DNA of 64,000 nucleotides from Bimastos eiseni (GCA_959347315.1 OY365807.1:11251287-11315286); one strand, 5' to 3'; shown: positions 44,098 to 55,396, numbered from the stretch's first letter. Made by a program: numbers and translations. Notes: generated by a model from the sequence alone, not told the origin.

Positions 44098-44686
44098 GTA
44101 AGTCCAGTCACCTTTGACGGCCATGCCTACATCCGATTCTTTATAAGCACGCATGGATGATTAATTAGGATAAGCACGCGTGATTAATTTGTACCTTCTC
44201 TACGGCAAATTAACTAATTTTCATCAGTGTGGTATCGTGATCTTAACTGCAAATCTACCGGCGGCAAATCAAGAAAAGCTGTCAGATTCGCGACCGGTCT
44301 AAAGAAGGAATTTGCGAAATAAGATAATGGTATCTTAGCTCTTGCCAAAAACGAAGCAAATATATAATTAACTGACCGACTCAATGAATAATTAAATGAA
44401 TATTCGGTCGTTTTTATTCTCTCTTGAATTAATACATTTCTACGGCGCCCCTTTCAGAGGTCGTCTTCTCAACAGCGCTTCATGCAAGAGCCAATAGTTT
44501 TCTTGCACGGTTCTGAGCTCCGTACGGCAAATGGCAAATACGTTTATGGTCTTGGTCATCTTAAGAATCTTTTTCTCTCTCGGTCTCTTCTATTCCTGGT
44601 TTTATTCATTCATGAGAACTTGTTTTCGCTGTCATATTACATGTTGCATTGGCTTAAATTAAGGTATGTTCTGTTTGGTCATTAAG

Positions 44687-44756
44687 ATCCGGAGAAGCGA
44701 AAACCAGGCGATCCTCTGATCATTTCAGACACGAAGAAAGGAAGCGTCGCTCACAG
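44687..44756 (+). CDS. GRIP: GRIP exon: PDZ5, middle part
   Basis: Acceptor tttggtcattaag, donor gtaagg, phase 1 in and phase 2 out. PEKRKPGDPLIISDTKKGSV then AHR is nearly identical to GRIP1 PDZ5 in this stretch, the strongest single match in the locus. Confidence 0.95.
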
Positions 44757-46024
44757 GTAAGGCGACGATTATGGAAGAGGTATGATGAAGAGGATGTAAT
44801 GTAATTCTTCAACGCCCACTAAGGCCACGTCAGCAACACCAGCCTCAAACACCAACGCTAAACCAAATCAAGTTCACATTAGTCAAACTTCTGTTTCATT
44901 CCGGAATTTCCAGTGCAAAGTCAAATCCAAGGAGGTCAAGCCGATAAGATTGCATCATGCAACAATGTGATTGTGGTCGTGTAGTGGCTCAGGAGTAGAA
45001 TCGTGATAAGATTTCGGCTTTCGGTGGTGAGTGGAAAGAAGCAGAGGAGAGTTAAAGCGGATGATAATAGGCTTAACTAACGAGAGAGATATGATAATCA
45101 ACAAACTGGCAGAGATCTTTTGTGAGTCTGTTAAAGACAGCTGATGCAGCATAGACTAAGGAGTGGTTGCAGAATTTTGCAGAGGATGAGACCGAGGTAG
45201 AGATAATTATGATGAGGACCAAGGCTTCAGGATGGCGAATAGCTGATGAATGTAAGAGGGTCGAAAGGTGTTTGGTAAGATATACAATTGTGCAGTGGAT
45301 GCGCAGAGGAACGTTTTTGCCCAACGAAGCAATTCGAGAGTTAGAGCAGAAGGAAGATGTCTAAACAATACAAAGTGAAAGAGGATGATTAATATACTAA
45401 TGAAGGAAGATATTAAGTGGAAGAATAGGGAAGCCGGGTATATAGCGCTGGAAAAGAGGGAAAGGGTCACAAGGTGGAAGGAGGGGAAGGAGCTATGGAG
45501 TGATTAAGGAGAAAAGGAGGATATAGAGTAGAAGAAGAAGAAGGATACTGTAGAGTAGAAGAATATAAATATTTCAAGGATTAAATTTAAAGAAGATGCG
45601 GAATGACAGTGCTGCTGAGGATGAGCAATGATGGAGTAGGATCATTATTACGGTTGAGGAATAAGATTGTTTCAAAGGACGACGCATATGATGGGAATGA
45701 GATGGTGCGCTCCTTTATAGGTGCCATAGAAGGGGCGCAACATAAATGAATATCAGGCAGTGCACATTGGAATAATGAGAATGAAAATGACTAAGAATAG
45801 AAGGAGGAATGATCAGCGATAAAAATGTACACGTTTTTTGTCATTAGGAGCAATCGTGTGAGATAAGGCAACCCATAAATAATAGCTTAAGCAAAAGTGT
45901 GTCGAAAGTTATGACTCGATTCAGAAACGGTTCATAGGGCGTAGTGCTTGGAGGCGTGTATACAACCGTTTCACTAGGCAAACCTTACATGCAAGCTGTC
46001 TTGTCATACCTTTACTAATGTTAA
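44757..46024. other. GRIP intron, mostly unrecognised
   Basis: Starts with an unnamed repeat shared with about 36950-37060 (CAACGCCCACTAAGGCCACG). The middle, about 45170-45560, is a purine-rich GAAGA/GAGG stretch with spurious frames. No exon seen. Confidence 0.45.
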
Positions 46025-46235
46025 CTTAACATTCCTACGTTCCACTGCCCACGGACTGCTGGTGGTTCCCCGTATGCGTTCTTCAGCCACGGCCCAATCC
46101 ACGAACTTTCCCTACGTGGGTCCCTCCAGCTGGAACAGCCTCCCCCTCTCTCGTCATTAGGAGGAGCTGCTCTCTCTTCCCTCTGCTGCCTTCTGGAAGC
46201 GCCTGAAGACATTCCTGTTCTCCGTTTAGCTATGT
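46025..46235 (+). pseudogene. LINE reverse-transcriptase C-terminal relic
   Basis: A plus reading gives STAHGLLVVPRMRSSATAQS and GPSSWNSLPLSL, then KRLKTFLFSV. This is the end of non-LTR reverse transcriptases (Gly-Leu-Leu-Val-Pro-Arg, then Trp-Asn-x-Leu-Pro). It is severely 5'-truncated, as is usual for dead LINE copies. One or two frame changes. Confidence 0.8.
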
Positions 46236-46596
46236 GTTGAGTCGTGAACGCTTCTCTGACATCGAGTTTCGATATATTCGTATAAGTGTTCCATTACAAA
46301 AATCGAGTTGGGTTCATCTCACGTGTTGTCCATACCTTCAAAGATCAAATTCAACAGCATCTTGAATACCTTCTTTGATGTTATTATTTACTTCGTCCGT
46401 AAATTAAATAGCCTACCGCCTTCAAATTGGATATCCGTCATAGGTTGTCTTTTAGTCTTATACGGACTGATCTTTGGAATATTGATCCGATTACATCTTG
46501 GTTTTGGAGCGCCATCCGGTGAAACCATGTGCATTAGACAATGGCGCAATAGAAGTTACTAAGGACAATTGCGTCGTCTGTTGTGGCCTGTCACAG

Positions 46597-46742
46597 GGTC
46601 GGTGCCCTTCGCGTGGGGGATGCTCTGCTGGCGGTTGATGAGGCTGACGTCATCGACAGCTCAGTGGAACACGTGACCAAGTTGCTATTGAATTGTTCTG
46701 ACATTGTTCAGCTGACGATTCGAAAGAATGAATCCACTTCAG
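46597..46742 (+). CDS. GRIP: GRIP exon: PDZ5, last part
   Basis: Acceptor tgtggcctgtcacag, donor gtgatt, phase 2 in and phase 1 out. VGALRVGDALLAVDEADVID, then the alpha-B helix SVEHVTKLLLNCSD and VQLTIRKNESTS. Aligns with GRIP1 PDZ5 end (Leu-Lys-Ile-Arg-Lys). Confidence 0.95.
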
Positions 46743-46759
46743 GTGATTAGAACACATCA

Positions 46760-47125
46760 CTCTGGAACGGTTCATATATTCACCCATTCATACACTCATC
46801 TATCCCGTTCACCCATCCATGCACTCATTTATCCCATTCATTCACCCATCCATTCGTCCAAACATTCGTCCAGACATTCATCCATCTGTTCGTCCATCCG
46901 TTTATCCATCCACTCATCCAAACATTCATCCAAACATTCAGTCATCCACTCATCCAAGCATTCATCAAAACATTCATTCATCTGTTAATCCAAACATTCA
47001 TCCAAATATTCATCCATCCGTTCATCCATCCACTCATCCAAACATTCATCCAAACATTCATGCATCCACTCGTCCAAACATTCATCCAAATATTCATCCA
47101 CACATTTATTCATGTACTTGTCCAT
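46760..47125. repeat. Minisatellite (CATCCACTCATCCAAACATT)n
   Basis: Units of CATTCATCCA, CATCCGTTCATC and ATCCAAACATTC repeat for about 360 bases. Frames give Ser-Ile-His repeats that are artefacts. Confidence 0.93.
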
Positions 47126-47311
47126 CGCATCCAATCGCTATCTCATTCATGAGACAACTATCCATCCGTCCTTTATTTCATTTATCATGTAATATTACCA
47201 TACTCATCCATCCCATCAATCATTTTTCAATCTATTTATAATTTATAACCGCACAATCACTTTAAGATGCATAAAATGCACCATATAAGTATCGCAAGCG
47301 CTTCATTGTAG

Positions 47312-47459
47312 AAACGCCTCGTTCAAGCCTGGTGACATTCAGCGTTGAACTTCCGATTCATGCCGGAAGCCAGCTAGGAGTCATCCTTTCTGCTACTTCC
47401 GGTTCTGCCTGTAAACGAATCATCGTCTCGGATATAGTTGAAGGAAGCCTCCTACAACG
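47312..47459 (+). CDS. GRIP: GRIP exon: PDZ6, first half
   Basis: Acceptor cgcttcattgtag, donor gtaacc, phase 1 in and phase 2 out. SLVTFSVELPIHAGSQLGVI then LSATSGSACKRIIVSDIVEG, ending SLLQR. The ligand loop is Gln-Leu-Gly-Val, comparable to Pro-Leu-Gly-Ile in GRIP1. Length 148 bases, equal to the PDZ3 first-half exon. Confidence 0.93.
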
Positions 47460-48303
47460 GTAACCACGTCAACTGAAATTCTCCGCCTATGCATTGGGAG
47501 CAAGTTACTCTGTCCACATCATTCTATGTAACGAATGTTACATCAGCCTAATGTAGTATCTGAACTCTGCAGTCTATATAAAGATAGTCGTTAAGAAGTT
47601 GCTCTCAAATCGTCCTACAACAAGGGACCTACAGACTTATATAAAACTAGAATCAGCTTCAGTGGGACGTTTATTAAATTCCGGTAACTCACCAAGCTTC
47701 TGCATTGACCAAGCACGAGTTTTGGCACGCACCTTGACACCAAATTCCGGTACAATTTGGGATCAATCCGGGACACGGAGTGCACACGGCGCATTCCAGA
47801 ACTGCTAAGGTGAATACGGGATAGTTGGCAGCCCCGGGTAAGAACTGAGGTAACAACGCATACATGTATGTACACTGAAGTGGAAAATGGTCTCATAATA
47901 ATACTAGGCAGCTAGGCTCAACTATTCTGAACGAGATGTGACGACACTTTTAGCCTAATTAACTCTGGAATGCTTTCATCTATTGTCATCTAAACTTATC
48001 CAAGATTGACTTGTCCTAACGAGACTTATCTAATGTTAACTTATTCTAATCCAATTTATCATATATTAACTTACTAATATTAAGTTAATATTGGATTATA
48101 TGTTTAATTAAGACCCAAATGTAAGGTTAATAACAGATTTGATAAGTATTATTATTATTATTAACTTCTCTAATTTGACATAATCTAATCGGATCGAGCA
48201 GGCCAATGCTTTTGTCAATGCAACTGATTACAATGGCATAAGATCAGGTAACTAGTAAGAGATGCCCTTATCATACGATACTCTATTAATTTCGTTGGTT
48301 TAG
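47460..48303. other. GRIP intron, nothing firm
   Basis: Short degenerate repeats of (CT)TATCTAA/TTAACTT type at 47960-48120. No exon. Confidence 0.5.
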
Positions 48304-48449
48304 AAGCGGTGCCCTGCGGGTGGGTGATGAAGTGATCTCGATCAATGGCATCCCAGTCGATGCTCGAAGTCTCGACGATGCACAAAGAATCCTCAGCGAG
48401 TCAACGGAATCAGTTAACCTCAAGATCAAGAGACTTCCGGCCGAGAGTA
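48304..48449 (+). CDS. GRIP: GRIP exon: PDZ6, second half
   Basis: Acceptor atttcgttggtttag, donor gtaagc, phase 2 in and phase 1 out as drawn. SGALRVGDEVISINGIPVDA, then SLDDAQRILSEST and VNLKIKRLPAES. Phase 1 at this donor does not fit the next recognised exon (50218, phase 0). An alternative end at 48514 (Cys codon, donor gtgtgt, phase 0) would extend the protein by 21 residues and restore the frame; otherwise a small exon has been missed. Confidence 0.93.
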
Positions 48450-48544
48450 GTAAGCCATTGTCACGGTTCATCCATCCACCGACACCTTTCACCAGCTGCA
48501 CACAGAGTAACTGTGTGTGTTAGTGTCTGGATTCCTATGTGTTT

Positions 48545-48575
48545 GGTTTAAAAGCGGTGCCCTGAGGGTGGGAAA
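48545..48575 (+). repeat. Partial duplicate of the PDZ6b exon start
   Basis: GTTTGGTTTAAAAGCGGTGC then CCTGAGGGTGGG copies the intron-exon boundary at 48296-48325, with the acceptor AG changed to AA and one coding change. It lies between the exon and a large repeat array. Confidence 0.85.
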
Positions 48576-48648
48576 ATGAATATATATATATTTATATTCA
48601 TGTAACTATATATATATATATGCTTTTCTTTCTTTTTGTCTGTCTGTA

Positions 48649-49121
48649 TGATGGTGATGGTGATGGTGATGGTGATGGTGATGGTGATGGTGATGGTGAT
48701 GGTGATGGTGATGGTGATGGTGATGGTGATGGTGATGGTGATGGTGATGGTGATGGTGATGGTGATGGTGATGGTGATGGTGATGGTGATGGTGATGGTG
48801 ATGGTGATGGTGATGGTGATGGTGATGGTGATGGTGATGGTGATGGTGATGGTGATGGTGATGGTGATGGTGATGGTGATGGTGATGGTGATGGTGATGG
48901 TGATGGTGATGGTGATGGTGATGGTGATGGTGATGGTGATGGTGATGGTGATGGTGATGGTGATGGTGATGGTGATGGTGATGGTGATGGTGATGGTGAT
49001 GGTGATGGTGATGGTGATGGTGGTGGTGGTGGTGGTGGTGGTGGTGGTGGTGGTGGTGGTGATGGTGATGGTGATGGTGATGGTGATGGTGATGGTGATG
49101 GTGATGGTGATGATGATGATG
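48649..49121. repeat. Very long (GGTGAT)n array with a (GGT)n core
   Basis: About 62 nearly perfect GGTGAT units (48649-49020), about 13 GGT units, about 8 more GGTGAT units, then GAT runs. All six frames except one pair are open, giving Met-Val, Asp-Gly, Ser-Pro, Ile-Thr and poly-His artefacts. It is in a GRIP intron. Confidence 0.98.
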
Positions 49122-50217
49122 ATAACGACGATGATGATGAGGAGGAGCAGGAGGAGGAGGAGGAGAATGATGATGATGACGACCACGATGCAAAGTGACC
49201 ATGAGGATTGCAACGATGGTAGCGATTATGGTGACGAAGACAACTATGATGATGGTATTTAATGCGCTTTTTTTTAGATGTTAAGGTGTCAAGTCGCAAT
49301 GAGCAGAAGGCACAAAATGTATGTGAACAACTCTTTATTTATCAGCTAATCTCCACTAAGTACATGCACCTATTGCATGTTCATGTTAAGATTGATTATA
49401 CAATTTAAGTATACTACTTTAAAAACTCTAATGAAATATAGCAAACTAAATGGTATTTATGTAGCACAATATTTTGCTTTTCTAGGCAATATACTAAAGC
49501 TGCATCAGGGTATATATGATCATATCACCTACAACAAGTGTGCCATTAATCACTGGAAAATATTTTTGAAATAATTGACACATATATCATGTTGAATGAG
49601 TAATGAAGAAATGAAAGCATCCGGGTGTGTGTGTTTTGGGGGTGGATGTGGGTGTGGGTGGGGGTGTGGGTATTGTGTGTGTCCGCGCGTGGATGCTTGT
49701 GTATGTGGTCTGGACCAATGGTAGAAAGAGGGTTATTAATACGGTTTAGGGTTGGAGTATCTGATAATAAATTAATTAATGGATGCATCATCTATCCATC
49801 CATCCATCCATCCGATCATCTGTTCGTAGAAGAAGCATACAGCTAGACATACTATCGATCACAGCCTCCTTATTCTATCTGTCATCCTCTGGATTTCCAT
49901 TCGAAACTTTGCAGGAATTAATCCTCCAGCTTATCGTATTCTCCATCTCCAATTCTTCTTGACTCGTCGACTCTCGCCTTAGCACATCTGCTGTCTCTAT
50001 TAGTCTTGAATCACTCTTGGCTCTCTAGTAGTCTAGCAACCTAACCTAGATTTCCTTTTGACGGTTGTTTCTACAATCCCTCAGTCTCGATGCTGCGCTC
50101 GTGAATAAGCTGGTGCCCTTCGCTTAGCTTGATTGATATAAATACATGTACAGCCTAGGTAGTCATAGTGATCAAATAAGTATGTGTAATGATGGTGTAA
50201 TTCCATTTGCCCAATAG
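49122..50217. other. GRIP intron
   Basis: A GT-rich stretch at 49624-49705 and a (CATC)n run at 49790-49812. No exon recognised, although phase analysis suggests that one may exist between PDZ6 and the linker at 50218. Confidence 0.5.
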
Positions 50218-50404
50218 AGCATCGACAGCGCTGTTGAGTCGTGTGACAGCAGTTCGACTCCAAACAGCGACACTGCAGCCGCGCAAGAACCTCCTCCTCC
50301 TCCTCCTCCTCAACCTCCTCGTTCTTCTTCTCCTCATCTTCCTGCTCCATCCCTTCAGCATCATCCTAGACCTCATCATCAGCTGTTGCAGAAACCACGA
50401 AGCT
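50218..50404 (+). CDS. GRIP: GRIP exon: Ser/Pro-rich linker after PDZ6
   Basis: Acceptor tttgcccaatag, donor gtgagt; read in phase 0 in and phase 1 out. SIDSAVESCDSSSTPNSDTA matches the conserved SVDSAVDSWDGS block of GRIP1, fixing the frame. Then come seven prolines, further Pro/Ser and a His-rich end (LQHHPRPHHQLL). The poly-Pro is encoded by a CCT run, which may vary in length between individuals. Confidence 0.88.
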
Positions 50405-50789
50405 GTGAGTTCTTTACAGTAAAATCAAGCAACTGTATTCGCATCGTTACCAGGTACAATTTATAGCTCGATTAAGATACCTAAGATAGGCTACATGTAG
50501 CTAGTCAAATCAACGTCAAATAACTCCTCACTTTACACGGTACAATGTAGTGTGGTATTGTATAGCATGGTTTCATTGATTTGTTATCGATTAAGCTTGT
50601 CTCAAATTTCAAACTGACAAACAGCAGTACGATTACGAACATAATATGGACGAATGATGACAGGTTAACTGAGGTTATTATAGGAGTCGAATATAACTGT
50701 CGGCAGTCACCCAAGGTATCTTTACGTTATACATGTATACATCTAAATTAACCAACATGTACAGCCTAGTTTCTCAGCTCTGCGACTGC
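50405..50789. other. GRIP intron, nothing recognised
   Basis: A+T-rich; no repeat family or exon visible. Confidence 0.5.
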
Positions 50790-51545
50790 GTTCTTTCCCT
50801 ATGCTCTCTAGCATTGAACTGGCGGGCACTGCTGTGCCGCTTTCAGACTCTGTCAAAACACTTACGGTTACGCTCGACAGCAAGCTCACATTTCGACCTC
50901 ACATAACAAGCCTTTGTAAATCTTGTTTCTACCACATCAGAGCAATACGTCACATAAGGTCGGCTCCTAACTAAAAATATGTCTGAAACTATAGCCTGCT
51001 CACTTGTCTCCTCTCGCCTCGACTATGCTAATTCACCTTTTGTCGGTCTCTCAGACCTTGAACTGAAAAGGCGTCAACGTATCCAAAGTACCTTAGCTCG
51101 AGTAGTGCTACGTGTCCCGCTACGAACATGCTCCCCTGCCCTACTCCACCAGCTACATTGGCTCCCTCATGAATTCAGAATCAAATTTAAGTTAACTTGT
51201 TTGACCTACAAAGCCCTCATCACCAGTACACCTACCTATATTCATGCTCTAATAACTCCTTACATTCCTCCTCGTTGCTTACGACCATCATGTACAGGTC
51301 TTTTGGTTGAACCACGATGCAGAACAGTTATGGGCTCTCGTGCATTTCATGTCTCTGCTCCTAGGGAATTGAATCGACTGCCACTCTCTCTTCGTAGCTC
51401 AAATTCACTTCCTTCCTTCAAAAAGCGACTCAGAACTCACTATTTCTCTTTGGCTTTCAAGGATTTGGAAATCTGATTGCATCCTCTCCTGGCGACTGAC
51501 TATCCGCGCCTCAGATTCACATTTAGGTGTGACCTTGTGCGCGTT
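50790..51545 (+). pseudogene. LINE reverse-transcriptase C-terminal half, relic
   Basis: Starts in VPLSDSVKTLTVTLDSKLTF, with one TAA before MSETIACSLVSSRLDYANSP. Then comes an open frame with LLHQLHWLPHEFRIKFKLTC and PSFKKRLRTHYFSLAF to 51476. This is the classic C-terminal thumb and tail of jockey/CR1/RTE-type elements. Following bases to about 51545 look like a 3' end with GCGCGTTACAAATTTAATAA. 5'-truncated, only one internal stop. Confidence 0.9.
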
Positions 51546-52090
51546 ACAAATTTAATAATAAAATAATCAAAAAATAAACGTCGCAGCTTAGCGAAAGATG
51601 AACTAATCAACCTTACGGGGATCCATACGGAAATCGGACTCAGTTCCTCAGCTCTGCGCCTCAGTGTGTTATACATTACTCTACGGCCCTGTATATTTAA
51701 TGACATGGTGTCTCTTGACATAGTATCCTTAATTTTGATATGGTGTCCTTTTATATAGCGCTTTTCGATATATATAGTGTTTTTTTAAATATAGTTTAGT
51801 TTGGTACATGTACAGCGTGGTGTAGTATTGTGTAGTTAAGTGTTCGACTCCAAACAGCGAAACGATCAACTATGCAGCCAGTGTAGTGTAAGGTGTTCTT
51901 GTGTAGCCCTTCCATAGCGTTGGGCAATACAGTACATATTTATGACATAACTATTCTTCAACAACAAAATAGCGCTATATATAACACACCTTATCACATA
52001 AATGATGTTTGGAAAAGTTGATTAGTAGACGGTACAAAGAATGGTCTACAGCGTAAGTTGACATAATGCATGTTGCTGCTTCCGTTGTAG
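51546..52090. other. GRIP intron, nothing recognised
   Basis: GTGTAGTATTGTGTAG-type short direct repeats at 51815-51900, and TTCGACTCCAAACAGCGA at about 51842 that copies coding bases of the linker exon at about 50252. Confidence 0.55.
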
Positions 52091-52935
52091 GCAACGAGTT
52101 GAAAATAACAGCAGAGATCCACTCGTTTATCGAAGATACACCTCCTTCTCCTTCAGTGATAATCCCCGCTGACCTTTCACCTCAGGATTCGTCGGATAAT
52201 CGGTTACCGCCTGTTGGCGGTGTGCCTTCGGAGGACGACGAGTGGTCACGCCGATTGGATGACCTTGATAACGACACAGTCTACATGGATGGCTGCCTTG
52301 GAGACAGCTTCTCACATCTGCCGGCGAATATCGACAATGGTGACGTCACGAATCGGTCAGACGTGACGCCACAACCATGCTCCGTCAAGAGTGACGACAT
52401 CGCCGGTCGCAAAGACGTCGATGTTAGCGATTGTAATTGCGGGAAGACTGAAGATAAGTCTGGTATTAGTGGCGAAGAATACGTCTGTGACGGACCAGTT
52501 GAAACAAAGGCGATTCAGACTCGAAACTGGTCCAGAAATGACGACTTCAGTGCGATCGAAACTGACTTACCGGAATTTAGCGTCGTTGGTCATGCGCTGT
52601 TTAATAGTTCCGGCGTCAGTCAATCGGAAACTGAGTGCGTGAGTGAGAAGACCCGCGTGACGGAAGCTGCTATGCCAGGCATCGAACTGACTGCTCTTGA
52701 GAGCAAGGACACGACGATGACTGGGGAGCTGAATCAGTTAGAGGAACTTCTGGAAAGTATCTTCACCCCCACCCCGGTGGAACTGTTGAAGGTGGTACTG
52801 TACAAGGTACGCAGTACCGATGACTTTGGCTTCAGTCTGTCGGACGGAGTCTATGAAAAGGGTGTCTACGTGAGTGGGGTGCGACCAAAAGGCCCGGCGT
52901 CCGAGGGCCTGCTACCATACGATAAAATCCTTCAG
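52091..52935 (+). CDS. GRIP: GRIP exon: acidic linker and first part of PDZ7
   Basis: Acceptor gctgcttccgttgtag, donor gtaatc, phase 1 in and phase 0 out, 281 codons. The first 220 are acidic and Ser/Thr-rich without fold. Then LLESIFTPTPVELLKVVLYK leads into STDDFGFSLSDGVYEKGVYV, where FGFS is the PDZ7 loop, ending YDKILQ. It aligns closely with GRIP1 (SPTPVELHKVTLYK ... EDFGFSVADG). This is by far the largest exon of the locus. Confidence 0.95.
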
Positions 52936-53244
52936 GTAATCTAACCTTGCATTCGTCCAATCAAATATTCGCTGTTCTAGTCGAGATACTAGTCTATTCT
53001 TCAACATTCTGATATGTTCTAAGCGTGGCTAATACATTTTAACATAATGTATTGTAATGTCATATAATTCAGCGCTACTAAAGCTGTAGTGCGCTGGCCG
53101 GTGATGATGCCAGTTTTACGGTGCTGGTGTAAAGACTTCAAACTGCCCCTCCTCCATTCAAGTTAACCCAGAGGAAAAGAACTCGGCGGGGCTCTCTTCG
53201 ACACTTCTGTAATCAAATCAAGTTCTACACCATAAGAACAAATA

Positions 53245-53400
53245 TTATGTAATGAATTGGAATTATCCAGACTGAATTATTTATCAAGAGTGAATTATTT
53301 ATCCAGAGTGAAAATTATTTGTCCTGAGCGATTTATTTACCCAGAGTAAATTATTTTGCCAGAGTGAATTATTTATCCAGGGTGAATTATGCAATAATTG
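53245..53400. repeat. Degenerate minisatellite (GAATTATTTATCCAGAGT)n
   Basis: Seven or so units of about 18-22 bases, each with GAATTATTTATCCAGAGT variants. Confidence 0.88.
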
Positions 53401-53879
53401 CCCTAAAATAATTATTATTTAGCCGAGTTACAGTAAAATTCTGGTTGACGGAATGAAAATGAGTTGCTATAGGGTCTTATTCTGCAAGTCTTGAGTCTGA
53501 GTGATTGGAATGTTAATAGTGTATTAACATAATGTTGGCTCTCCTTGGTTCTACGTTTGCTCCCATGGCAGGGTTCGCTCCGATGCACTCTATTTTAACT
53601 TCAAACTAGTCATTTTTAACCGTGTGCAGGTCGGTAGCACTTCTGAGTAGTAGCCTTGAAGCGCTTATATAAATCATCGTAATGGATGAATTAATGGCAA
53701 GCAGTTTTTAACATGCTTCAAAAATAAGATTATACCAGTGCCTAAATAAAAAAACACAATAATTACGAAATATAAATTATGACATGTCACACTACTAGGC
53801 CGATGTCGAATATTATCGGTCTGCATTAAAACTGGGAAACAATAATTGGTCCGCAGCATCAGAAGGTCTGAGGAGAACT

Positions 53880-54290
53880 GACAAAATTATATACTATTAG
53901 CAGAGGAACCCGGCGTTGCACGGGTTGAGACAGGTTTTTGGCCCTAGAGAACAGGAAGAGGGTGGCCGCGGGATTCACTAACCCCTCTAATGGGTGTCCC
54001 AGGTGTTCCCCGAGCGAACAGCGACGGTTTCGAGTCAATAGCTGTAAAAGTGTGCACGTGCATAAACGGACAGACAGACTGTACGATATCTCCCAAGCCG
54101 TGAATTCATTCAAGACGGTGTAAAAGAAGAAGAATTATGACAGACAGGTATCACGTGCACAAAAGCACTGCACATACACGTCGGCAAATGTAAAGCAGGT
54201 GTTTCGCCGACACGCTCCTGGCGACTGAGAATGAAACTTTCCTTGGGGTCCTGAGACAGACTTTTGACGTAGTTTACTCTGGTCTCAAAA
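53880..54290 (-). repeat. Interspersed repeat family, inverted copy
   Basis: Its reverse complement ends AACCCGTGCAACGCCGGGTT and contains CTATTGACTCGAAACC, GGGAGATATCGTACAG and AAAAGTCTGTCTCAGGACC, all shared in order with 37211-37690. It therefore spans one and a half units of the same family. Confidence 0.85.
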
Positions 54291-55019
54291 TCTATTTTAG
54301 TCTACAGAATAAATGTATCTATTCTATATTGCTAGTGCAGTTTAATGTGGTGTGTAAAACCTCGTCTAATTTGGCTAGTCTAGACACGTCTACCAAACAG
54401 AAGTTAGAAAATAGAACCCAGTTCTATGTATCACACAAGGTCCAGGAAAGCATACCCATGTGGGGCCATATAGGGGACCATATATTGACACGTGTAATAC
54501 CCATATGGGACCCTATATGAGACTCAACTGAGGGCCTATATATAAAAGACACTTGCATGGGACCCTACATGAGATATAATCGGTGCCCTATATTAGACTC
54601 ATATATGACTTCCATTCATTAGACCAAATTGGTGCTACGTGTGAAACCCGAATGGGGCCAATGAGATGTCAATGGACATGCTGGCGGACTCAACAGAACC
54701 CCGTTCATTCTAGCTTAGCTATTAATATGATATGATACATGCAAATCTATCATGCTTTCTTCTAAACCAATCACCCTAATGCAGTCCAATTGCATCAACA
54801 GTCGAGCAGAGAACAAATGCAAATTGATGGATAATATTATTGCATCGATTGACTAAGTCGTGATCGCACTTCAGCCAAAAAATCAGACGATGTATGAGAT
54901 GCATGCAGACATTCATATATATATACATGTATATATATACATATATATATCGTATAACTAGACATTTTGCCATCTTGTGCACCGCTTTGCTGCTCAGCAT
55001 TGCATATTACATGATTTAT

Positions 55020-55250
55020 GCGTTCATTTTGGAAGGCTGACCTTCTTGTCCATCGGTCGCTGGAATCCAACAGAGCATTCTCGGTCGCTGGCCCTGCGAC
55101 CTGGAATGGGCTCTATGCGACACTTTGCCTATTGCCCAGAAACCATTCCATCATATTCTATTCCAAAATTAAGACCGTCCTGTTTAGCTTGGGTTGGATC
55201 GGGAACAGTCCCGATCAGACGGCCTTGACTGGACGCTATATGTAGGCCTA
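55020..55250 (+). pseudogene. LINE reverse-transcriptase C-terminal relic
   Basis: A plus frame reads HRSLESNRAFSVAGPATWNG, then IFYSKIKTVLFSLGW. The pattern Phe-Ser-Val-Ala-Gly-Pro-x-x-Trp-Asn-x-Leu is the end of CR1/L2-type reverse transcriptases. Severely truncated. Confidence 0.75.
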
Positions 55251-55396
55251 GAGACTTCTAATGAATGATGAAGGCCTCGTATCATAAAACCAGCCACTAA
55301 TTACCATGTGCGATTGCAAATTTTAACTCATTCTATGCCGAGTAATTATTCTGGCTTGTCACATTGCGATGGTTGTCTGTGCAATGTGCTATAAAG

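Noticed and set aside
48598..49299. Six long overlapping frames of about 190-230 codons
   Set aside because: All are products of the GGTGAT array, with no sequence outside it that supports a gene.
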